A stretch of DNA of 5,881 nucleotides from JAUVKA01 sp964465145 (lineage in GTDB: Bacteria; Bacteroidota; Bacteroidia; Bacteroidales; UBA12481), in NCBI GenBank assembly GCA_964465145.1, contig CAYXJR010000150.1, forward strand, positions 1 through 5,881, given 5' to 3'. The number at the start of each line of letters is the position of its first letter. Position 1 is the stretch's first letter. This document shows, in pieces, positions 1-5,881 of this stretch. The notes under the pieces are model-generated. The model did no database searches and was not told where the DNA came from. It saw only the letters and a program-made list of their open reading frames with translations. Both the position numbers and the translations under genes were made by a program.

Positions 1-165
1 GTGAAAAGTTACAACTTTATTCCTTTTTGGTTCTGGCTTGTCCAGGTTAGGTTTTGGTAATATCTCATTTAAGATAGAGTAAAAAAGTAAAAAATGCAAT
101 ATATCAGAAACAGTCCATTTAAAATTTACAGAGTTTGCCAAATATCTGCTATCATTTTGCAATAA
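1..165 (-). other. Possible partial reading frame or intergenic repeat at left edge
   Basis: Reading the minus strand from 165 to the window edge gives 55 codons without a stop, bounded upstream by TAG at 166-168. The frame has no ATG; a TTG at 160-162 is the only early start-like codon. The predicted residues look protein-like, with a hydrophobic patch (ILHFLLFYSIL) followed by a charged, proline-rich stretch (PNLDKPEPKRNKVV). I recognise no family. The last ~50 bases (1-50) also read open in other frames, and I have an unverified impression of a repeat that recurs between Bacteroidota genes. An open frame of this length is not rare in AT-rich DNA, so this may be chance. Confidence 0.2.
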
Positions 166-187
166 CTATTTAACATTAGTAAATTTA
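156..187 (+). promoter_or_regulatory. Candidate promoter of the methyltransferase-HNH gene
   Basis: TTTG at 156-159 is followed after 20 bases by TAAATTTA at 180-187. This fits the Bacteroidota primary sigma pattern TTTG, about 17-23 bases, TAnnTTTG, with one mismatch in the last base. Transcription would begin near 193-195, leaving a leader of only about ten bases before the TTG at 204. That short leader fits the absence of a Shine-Dalgarno sequence. The match rests on AT-rich motifs in AT-rich DNA, so it is a candidate only. Confidence 0.35.
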
Positions 188-203
188 TTCGAGTTATTTT
201 TCC

Positions 204-1988
204 TTGAAGATTACACTCTATAAAACTGTAAAAACAATATTTCCCTTGGATCCCTCATCAATAAAATACTACGACCAGAACGCCTCCAGGCTATCCCAGG
301 AATATCATTCCGCTGATGTTTCAGGTATTCATGCTGTCCTGGATAAATGGCTTCCGGCCGGTGGGGATGTTCTGGAAATCGGATGCGGTTCTGGACGGGA
401 TGCGGCTTACATGGCCTCGCTAGGTTGCAAGGTAACTGCTACTGATGCCAGTGAAGGAATGGTAGCCTATTCCAGCGGGTACTTCCAGAATCTGGGAATA
501 AGCGATGGAATGTCATTGCATCAGGCTGCCTTCCCATTGGCTCCTTCCCATAATCTGTTATCGGCCCGTTTTGATGCTGTGGTTGCCATTGCCCTGTTAA
601 TGCATATTCCCGACAGTGAACTGTTTGAATTTGCCATACAGGTAAGAACAGTACTTAAATTCAAGGGGATATTTTTCTGTTCATTTAGCAGTTCAAGGGA
701 ATCTTCCAGTGACGATTCCCGCTTGTTTGTGAACCGGGAACCCTCACAGGTCCAGCTTTTTTTTGAAAGGATCGGGTTCAGGTTGTTGTATTCCGTTAGC
801 AATGATGATGGAATGGGCCGGGAAATAATATGGCATACACTGGTTTTCGAGTCGGAGGGGAGCCTGGGCATCCGGCCTGTTGATCAGATCGAGGCGATAA
901 TTAACCGCGACAGGAAATCAGCGACATACAAATTGGCATTATTAAGGGCCTTGTGTGAAATTGCCCAGACTGAATATCACTATGCGGACTGGCATCCCGG
1001 GAACAAGGTTAGCATACCCCTTGGGCTGATATCCGAAAAGTGGCTTTATTACTATTGGCCTTTGATTGAATCAGAAACACTTTTACCTCAGTTGAATGGT
1101 GGTGAGACAGGCAAAAAGATCGCTTTTCGTGGTCAGTTGAAAGCTCTTGTGAATGAATTCAGGACTATTGGCGGGCTTAATGCCTTCGACGCAGCTTATC
1201 GGTCCGGGAAACTCTCACCGAATCAGCAAAAACTCTTTCTGGAGGCATTAAAATCCATTTCAGATGCAATAGTAAAGGGACCTGTATACTACGCCGGCGG
1301 ATCGCTGGATGGAAATAAAAAAGTTTTTGAGCATGCCGGGAGTCGCAGTATCAGGAGTATAAAATCGCGCAACAATGTGGCCGATTCTCTCGGCAGGGTT
1401 TATTTTGATGCAAGAATCTGGCACGAAATGAGCCTTATTGGCCATTGGATCGGCGAGGCCATTATCCTTAGATGGGCTGAACTTGTTCATGGTTTCTCAT
1501 CCAGGAGCATTCCCGTTTCTGAGATTATTTCCCACTTGTTGATTTCCCCCGAAGTAGGCCGGGATGTAAATACGGCTAAGACTTTATACAGTCAGCTCGA
1601 TAGCCTTCATTGTGTGTGGAGCAATAAAGATCTTACAGCTAAGAAATTTGATGTGGACCATATCATACCCTTTACCTTATGGCACAACAATGATTTATGG
1701 AACCTGGTGCCCACACATCCCAAGGTCAACAATCAAAAGCGCGATAAGATAGTAAGCCGGGAAACACTATTACGGAGCAGGGATCAGATTATTTACTGTT
1801 GGCAAAAGCAAAATAAATCAAATTCATACAGATTCCAGAACGAGGTAGGTCGCACCCTGTTAGGAAAATCGATTCCCTCGGATAACTGGGAAAACAATTC
1901 CTTCCAGGCACTTTCTGAAACTATTGAGATCATCTCCCTTCAGCGGGGGGTTGAGAGGTGGGAGAGTGCTTTATCCAAAAAAATATGA
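204..1988 (+). CDS. SAM-dependent methyltransferase fused to HNH endonuclease domain
   Basis: Residues ~20-215 form a class I SAM methyltransferase. Motif I is VLEIGCGSGRDAAY at 56-69, an acidic residue D81 lies in TATDAS after the second strand, and FDAVVAIALLMHIP at 123-136 sits at strand 4. This resembles the Methyltransf_25 / UbiE-like group; no (D/N/S)PP(Y/F/W) motif of amino DNA methyltransferases and no PC motif of C5 enzymes is seen. Residues ~225-460 are an unrecognised, mostly helical region opening with NRDRKSATYKLALLRAL (234-250). Residues ~465-520 are an HNH domain of the HNH_4-like type: D485-H486 in FDVDHIIPF, N500 in LWNL, and N509/N510 with K512. A 70-residue tail follows. 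The start is TTG: TAA at 180-182 lies in frame upstream and no ATG occurs before the first methyltransferase motif; there is no clear ribosome binding site. The gene ends 13 bases from the convergent helicase gene. Likely a nucleic-acid-cleaving protein; the methylation substrate is unknown. All motifs are intact, so it looks functional. Confidence 0.92.
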   Translation: MKITLYKTVKTIFPLDPSSIKYYDQNASRLSQEYHSADVSGIHAVLDKWLPAGGDVLEIGCGSGRDAAYMASLGCKVTATDASEGMVAYSSGYFQNLGISDGMSLHQAAFPLAPSHNLLSARFDAVVAIALLMHIPDSELFEFAIQVRTVLKFKGIFFCSFSSSRESSSDDSRLFVNREPSQVQLFFERIGFRLLYSVSNDDGMGREIIWHTLVFESEGSLGIRPVDQIEAIINRDRKSATYKLALLRALCEIAQTEYHYADWHPGNKVSIPLGLISEKWLYYYWPLIESETLLPQLNGGETGKKIAFRGQLKALVNEFRTIGGLNAFDAAYRSGKLSPNQQKLFLEALKSISDAIVKGPVYYAGGSLDGNKKVFEHAGSRSIRSIKSRNNVADSLGRVYFDARIWHEMSLIGHWIGEAIILRWAELVHGFSSRSIPVSEIISHLLISPEVGRDVNTAKTLYSQLDSLHCVWSNKDLTAKKFDVDHIIPFTLWHNNDLWNLVPTHPKVNNQKRDKIVSRETLLRSRDQIIYCWQKQNKSNSYRFQNEVGRTLLGKSIPSDNWENNSFQALSETIEIISLQRGVERWESALSKKI

Positions 1989-2001
1989 ATCTCTAATATT
2001 T

Positions 2002-5000
2002 CTAACCAATTGCCATTTTAGCAGAATCTTTCCATAAATAGGCTGGCATTGGCTCAGATAATCGCCATTTTATACTCATCGGTTTTGAGCCATAACTTTC
2101 AATTATTCCTCCATCACCTAAAAAGACATATGGGATAGTATTGCCATATTCATCATTCTTGCGTTCCCTGACAAACAATAATATAGTTTTCCCAAACTTC
2201 TTATGATTTATGTACGATATTCCTTTTTTGCTATCTGGACTCGTTGCATTTTGAGATTGCCAGTGGAATATGGTTTCACTAATGGCATAATCTTCATATA
2301 AAGTTGAAGGTGAGAAATCTTTTTCCGACTTTACTAAATCAATAAAAAACAGCTCAGTATTTATTTCCTTGTTTTCGGCAACACCTTCTCTGTTTGATGA
2401 TTTGCTATTGAACTTACTAAATCTGAATGCCGCCAAAATTTGTTCACGTGTATATCTGCTATGAATTTTTAAAGGTTGAGAAAATGGTAGATGAATGTCT
2501 TTTTCGATAAAATCGATTTTATCGATCAATATTTCTATCACTTCAACTATTTCGTTTACTAAGATTCTGTTTCTTCCAATGGCTCTAATACTTTCTTCAA
2601 GAGAATCAAAACCTCCGGCTTTTTGCCAAACATCGTAGTGAAGCATTAAGCACATAGTTTTTTGCTCTTCAGATAAATCTTCAAGAGTTACACTAAAATC
2701 CTCTTTTGCCAGATCTAATATAAATTTGAAATAAGAATTAGAATTGCACGAGAGCCATTTTTTACTTAAAGCTCTGAATATTTCATTTTCATTTTTATAT
2801 GAAAAATCTGGAATTTGCCCAGCTAAAGCACATAAGCGCTTCCAAGAACCCTTTTTATAAATAATTTGAATCGGTAAGTGGTTCAGAATTAAAAAGTTTT
2901 TAAGGGTTAAAGGCAATTTTGTTTGATGCTTGAAATTTCTGATTTTATTAAGTAGCTGATTTCTATTCAATATTGTTGCATTTCTAATATTCTGAAGAAT
3001 AATTTCCTTTGCCTTTTTTTCCAGAACAACAGAACAGCCTAAAGGCAAATGAGGGAAATTATCTCCTATCTCCTTATTGATAGAAGTATTTGTTTTCCCG
3101 ATTAATGCTCTAAACTTACCTTCAAAATCATATTCAGGTCTGGAATTTCCTACGAAATCTAAAACTGTTAAACATTCCTTTCCCTCTGCAAGCCTTAACC
3201 CTCTGCCTAATTGTTGAAGAAAAATTGTTAAGCTTTCTGTTGGTCTTAAGAATAAAACAGTATCTATTTCAGGGATATCAACTCCCTCATTGAAGATATC
3301 AACAACAAATAGATAATTAATTTCCTTATTCTTAAGTTTCCTGTTTAGATCCTCTCTCAAATCAGTTCTAGAGCTCACAAGGTAGTCTGCTTTTAATTCG
3401 GCCATTGTGAACTTTTCGGCCATATATTGAGCATGATCCTGTGTAACACAAAAACAAAGAGCCCTAACGTCATCAAGATCAACCAAATACTTTTTAAGGT
3501 TAAGGATAATTTCTCCAACCCGGATGTCATTCTTTGTATAAATTCTGGTTAACTCACTAGGAAGATACCGGCCCTTTTGCCAAGAAACATTGGATAGATC
3601 AATACTGTCAGTAATTCCAAAGTATTGGAAAGGGCATAATAATTTTCTGTTTAAGGCTTCGGGTAATCTAATTTCAGCTGCAATTAAATCGCAAAAATCT
3701 TCCAAAATATCAGCGCCATCCATTCTTTCAGGAGTGGCAGTCAGACCTAACAAAATTATTGGAGAGAAGTGTTTTAAAACAGGTCTGTAACTTGACGCCG
3801 CAATGTGATGGACCTCATCTATTATAATAAAATCATAAAATGTTGCAGACAATTTTAGTGATTCGATTCTATTATTTAAAGTCTGTACAGAAGCAAAAAC
3901 ACAATCATATTTTTCAGGTTCTAACCCATCTACCCAAAGCTCACCAAAGTTATTGTCCCTTAAGACTCCCTGAAAGGTTGATTGAGCTTGCTGCAATATC
4001 TCTTTGCGATGAGCAACATACAAAAGTCTAGCATTAGATTTTGATTTCTTGAAATTTCTGAAATCAAAAGCAGAAACAACAGTTTTACCAGTTCCAGTAG
4101 CAGCGACAATTAGATTTTTATATCGATTATGCAAAATTCTCTCTGCTTCAAGTTTTTGCAGGATCTCTTCCTGAAACGGATAAGGCTTTATGTCAAAATA
4201 GGTAGATATGCTACTTGGCCCATTTGATCGTTCTTTTCTGAGAGCACGCCTCAATTTTTCAACATGTTTTGATTTATCAAACAATTCAAAATCTTTGTCT
4301 TGCCAATAAGTATCAAACGTTTTTTGAAACTTGTCAATGAGGTGCTTAACTTCGTTGGTAGTTACTTTAATATTCCACTCCAATCCATTAGTTAAAGCTG
4401 AGCGAGAAAGGTTTGATGAACCAATATATCCTGTATGAAAACCCGTTTTTCTAAAAAACAAATAAGCCTTGGCGTGCAATCTTTCATTATCTGTGTTATA
4501 TGAAATTTTTATCTTGGTATTTGTAAGCTCTGACAAATATTCCACCGCCTTTAAATCGGTAGCTCCCATATAGGAGGTTGTAATAATCTTTAACTGTCCA
4601 CCCCTTTGGGTAAAATCGAGTAATTCCTTTTCAAAAATTCTAATCCCGGTCCACTTGATAAATGAAACAAGAAAACTGATTTTGTCAGCAGACAGAATCT
4701 CTTTCTTTAATTCACTCTCAAGTGAAATTCCTGCATTATTGCCTGTAAATAACTCGCTTTGAGAAAGACCTGTATAAGGTGTGATCTCCTTAAGGTGCTG
4801 ATCAAAATTTGAAAATTGAGCATCTATTTTCTTAAAGATAGCATTAAGTATATTAGCCTCTGTAGAAATAAGATCTTCACTAAATTCTTCTTTTTCTAAT
4901 TCTGTTCTCAGCAAAAGAATAATTTTATTTGAAAGCTCAATCTGCCTATCCACACTATCATCTCCTGAAATTAGGCTTAATGCAAAATTGATCACATTAC

Positions 5001-5142
5001 CCAAATACTGAGAAAGAATTTTAGATGCTTCACTTTTATCAATAGGGGTTTTTTCTATAAAAAAATCATTTCTGCCCAGCTCCTCCAATCTGGAAGAAAT
5101 CATTTTGTTTATCAATTGTTCATATAGACCTTGCTGCATCAT
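2002..5142 (-). CDS. PLD-like nuclease / SF2 DEVH helicase / DUF3427 protein
   Basis: This large multidomain protein is predicted to combine a phospholipase D-type (HKD family) nuclease with an ATP-driven superfamily 2 helicase or translocase. Residues 1-135 are a helical N-terminal region. Residues ~138-285 are the PLD domain: HAK at 223-225, IGSSNLS at 240-246 and GLEWN at 253-257. Residues ~318-485 are RecA-like domain 1: Walker A AATGTGKT at 347-354, motif Ia VAHRKEIL at 376-383, DEVH at 442-445, TAT at 468-470. Residues ~535-675 are RecA-like domain 2: FNEGVDIPEID at 617-627 and QQLGRGLR at 643-650 with arginines R647 and R650. Residues ~700-1040 match DUF3427, ending in the typical LLFVRERKND, PYVFLGDGG and PMSIKWRLSEPMPA. 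ATG at 5142 is the earliest possible start because TAG at 5146-5148 lies in frame just upstream; a second ATG follows directly. No Shine-Dalgarno is visible. The gene is more AT-rich than its neighbours. Such proteins are usually annotated as DEAD/DEAH helicases and occur in accessory DNA; a defence role is inference. Confidence 0.95.
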   Translation of the reverse strand: MMQQGLYEQLINKMISSRLEELGRNDFFIEKTPIDKSEASKILSQYLGNVINFALSLISGDDSVDRQIELSNKIILLLRTELEKEEFSEDLISTEANILNAIFKKIDAQFSNFDQHLKEITPYTGLSQSELFTGNNAGISLESELKKEILSADKISFLVSFIKWTGIRIFEKELLDFTQRGGQLKIITTSYMGATDLKAVEYLSELTNTKIKISYNTDNERLHAKAYLFFRKTGFHTGYIGSSNLSRSALTNGLEWNIKVTTNEVKHLIDKFQKTFDTYWQDKDFELFDKSKHVEKLRRALRKERSNGPSSISTYFDIKPYPFQEEILQKLEAERILHNRYKNLIVAATGTGKTVVSAFDFRNFKKSKSNARLLYVAHRKEILQQAQSTFQGVLRDNNFGELWVDGLEPEKYDCVFASVQTLNNRIESLKLSATFYDFIIIDEVHHIAASSYRPVLKHFSPIILLGLTATPERMDGADILEDFCDLIAAEIRLPEALNRKLLCPFQYFGITDSIDLSNVSWQKGRYLPSELTRIYTKNDIRVGEIILNLKKYLVDLDDVRALCFCVTQDHAQYMAEKFTMAELKADYLVSSRTDLREDLNRKLKNKEINYLFVVDIFNEGVDIPEIDTVLFLRPTESLTIFLQQLGRGLRLAEGKECLTVLDFVGNSRPEYDFEGKFRALIGKTNTSINKEIGDNFPHLPLGCSVVLEKKAKEIILQNIRNATILNRNQLLNKIRNFKHQTKLPLTLKNFLILNHLPIQIIYKKGSWKRLCALAGQIPDFSYKNENEIFRALSKKWLSCNSNSYFKFILDLAKEDFSVTLEDLSEEQKTMCLMLHYDVWQKAGGFDSLEESIRAIGRNRILVNEIVEVIEILIDKIDFIEKDIHLPFSQPLKIHSRYTREQILAAFRFSKFNSKSSNREGVAENKEINTELFFIDLVKSEKDFSPSTLYEDYAISETIFHWQSQNATSPDSKKGISYINHKKFGKTILLFVRERKNDEYGNTIPYVFLGDGGIIESYGSKPMSIKWRLSEPMPAYLWKDSAKMAIG
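2504..2525. repeat. 22-base perfect palindrome inside the helicase gene
   Basis: The arm TCGATAAAATC (2504-2514) is followed with no spacer by its exact reverse complement (2515-2525). It lies in the DUF3427 region and encodes IDKIDFIE around residues 872-880. It could form a cruciform or hairpin, or bind a dimeric protein, or be a by-product of repeated Ile-Asp codons. Nothing around it indicates which. Confidence 0.6.
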
Positions 5143-5200
5143 AATCTATTAATATGAGTTTTTATCAGATTGACAATACTTTACAATGTCCGTTCACCTT

Positions 5201-5306
5201 ATTATCATTAAGCCTATGCTCAAATATAGTAATTGCATTTCATCCTTCCCTCCTCAATTCCAACATGTCTTTAGATCTACCTATCATTATATACGTTAAT
5301 GATAAT
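5201..5306. repeat. Spaced 11-base inverted repeat upstream of the helicase gene
   Basis: ATTATCATTAA at 5201-5211 is matched by its exact reverse complement TTAATGATAAT at 5296-5306. The core TATCATTA also occurs at 5282-5289, which forms an 8-base hairpin with 5297-5304 around a 7-base loop. So the core occurs three times within 105 bases, on either side of the candidate -7 site at 5221-5228. The arrangement resembles paired operators around a promoter, but the motif is AT-rich in AT-rich DNA and no regulator is seen in the window. Confidence 0.4.
5221..5228 (-). promoter_or_regulatory. Candidate -7 element for the helicase gene
   Basis: The minus strand reads TATATTTG here, an exact match to the Bacteroidota TAnnTTTG element. 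A TTG lies upstream at 5255-5257, but the 26-base spacer is too long for a standard -33 element, so only half the promoter is supported. Transcription would start near 5214 and give a leader of about 70 bases before the ATG at 5142. Confidence 0.35.
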
Positions 5307-5370
5307 TAAACCCTCTAATATCTTCCCCACCACCACTTCTTCAAATCATCCGGCATCTCTTAATCAGAAT

Positions 5371-5622
5371 TCAATGCCTGCATAAACCGGGAAATCCTGT
5401 CCTGCGAATAAGATCCCTGACGATTTTATCAATATTGATTTTCAGTTCCGGCCTCACCTCGCCGGCAATGATCACCCTCTGAGTAGTAACCATTGTTTCA
5501 ATTGCACATTTTGCTTCCGGATTCACCCTTAGGAACTCATCCAGCAGGCAATCAGAGATCTGGTCGGCGATCTTGTCGGGATGGCCCGCACTCACCGATT
5601 CACTTGTAAATAAATACTTCAT
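5371..5622 (-). pseudogene. metK: Truncated metK (S-adenosylmethionine synthetase), N-terminal fragment
   Basis: The 83-codon frame begins as a normal S-adenosylmethionine synthetase, the cytosolic enzyme that makes SAM from methionine and ATP. Residues 1-17 carry the family N-terminus with S7-E8-S9, H14, P15, D16 and K17; E42 in IETMVTT and E55 in AGEV also match conserved positions of the E. coli enzyme. Residue 12, normally Glu in SVSEGHPDK, is Ala here, and residues 48-49 read QR where Gly is usual. Similarity stops near residue 77 (position ~5392), followed by PGLCRH and a stop. The family is about 380-430 residues long, so some 300 residues including most of the active site are missing. 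The start is the family's usual ATG, and 259 bases of upstream DNA are kept. It cannot be a working synthetase. Base composition is like the methyltransferase-HNH gene, not the helicase. An intact copy elsewhere is expected because metK is normally essential. Confidence 0.9.
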
Positions 5623-5881
5623 CGCACATAGTTTTAAAATTACACATGTGCATCATCGAAATTGGGAAATTGTTGGCTTTACACTTTTTTGATCAGCCCG
5701 ACCCGCATTCTGAACCACCGTGGCGTGCCGCTCGGTTGGTATCCCGGTATTCCGGAATTCATGATGCATTAATGAAACAAAGTTAGCAAAAATACAGGAC
5801 AAAGCACCATCTTTCCCCCCTGCCAGGAGTAATGGTGCTAACTTAGGAGTATTATTTGTATTTATGGTAGCCGCCATGCTT
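5623..5881 (-). other. metK upstream region with an unconvincing 74-codon frame
   Basis: This stretch holds the natural upstream DNA of the metK fragment. A minus-strand frame from ATG at 5877 to a stop at 5653 gives 74 codons with no recognisable domain, signal peptide or clear ribosome binding site. Its composition shifts from GC-rich (5695-5760) to AT-rich, which is unlike one coding gene. A 10-base palindrome ATTCCGGAAT lies at 5749-5758 and an 8-base palindrome CACATGTG at 5643-5650. TAATTTTA on the minus strand near 5630-5640 could be a weak -7 element for metK. I found no SAM riboswitch or tRNA-like pattern. Confidence 0.3.

Noticed and set aside
134..159. TTTG at 134-137 with TCATTTTG at 152-159 as a promoter
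   Set aside because: The spacer is 14 bases, too short for the TTTG / TAnnTTTG pattern. The pairing 156-159 with 180-187 fits better.
521..871. 116-codon minus-strand frame opposite the methyltransferase domain
   Set aside because: It lies opposite a strongly supported domain, has no recognisable motif, and is best explained as a shadow. The same holds for minus-strand 1260-1490 and plus-strand 3590-3790 and 3840-4031.
204..1988. Classical restriction-modification system
   Set aside because: The methyltransferase shows neither the amino-methyltransferase (D/N/S)PP(Y/F/W) motif nor the C5 PC motif, and no specificity subunit is seen.
1981..2001. Possible bidirectional terminator between the convergent genes
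   Set aside because: Only a 6-base all-AT stem (AAATAT with ATATTT, 9-base loop) is present, with no GC-rich stem and T-run. It is too weak to call.
5371..5622. metK fragment as a SAM supplier for the nearby methyltransferase
   Set aside because: The fragment lacks about 300 residues and most of the active site, so it cannot make SAM. Its closeness to a SAM-using gene is more simply a coincidence of the junction.
5623..5881. SAM riboswitch or tRNA upstream of metK
   Set aside because: No SAM-I-like core and no T-arm or acceptor pairing could be found on either strand.
1..5881. CRISPR array, insertion sequence or integrase
   Set aside because: No regularly spaced direct repeats, transposase motifs or tyrosine/serine recombinase motifs are present in any frame examined.

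Overview
The window is an AT-leaning bacterial stretch that most resembles Bacteroidota. This is an inference. The two large genes lack a clear Shine-Dalgarno sequence, two promoter-like sites resemble the Bacteroidota TTTG / TAnnTTTG pattern, and the metK fragment fits that background without proving it. No rRNA, tRNA, CRISPR array, transposase or integrase is visible.

Layout. Positions 1-203 are non-coding or hold a poorly supported partial minus-strand reading frame, plus a candidate promoter. Positions 204-1988 (+) encode a 594-residue fusion: an N-terminal class I SAM-dependent methyltransferase, a middle region I do not recognise, and a C-terminal HNH nuclease domain. After 13 bases, and facing it, 2002-5142 (-) encodes a 1046-residue PLD-like nuclease / SF2 DEVH helicase / DUF3427 protein. 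Its upstream region (5143-5370) holds a TATATTTG promoter-like site, a widely spaced 11-base inverted repeat and, at the far end, reading-frame scraps. Positions 5371-5622 (-) are the first ~77 codons of S-adenosylmethionine synthetase (metK), cut off and ending in foreign codons. Positions 5623-5881 are the metK upstream region, with an unconvincing 74-codon frame.

How the parts may work together. Two nucleic-acid enzymes with two nuclease chemistries (HNH and PLD), one helicase motor and one methyltransferase sit tail to tail with almost no gap, beside a broken housekeeping gene. This is the look of an acquired defence or DNA-processing module. The helicase gene is clearly more AT-rich than the methyltransferase-HNH gene and the metK fragment, so the parts may have different histories. 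The methyltransferase does not look like a DNA base methyltransferase, so an ordinary restriction-modification reading is not supported. The pairing, and what the methyltransferase modifies, are the main open questions.
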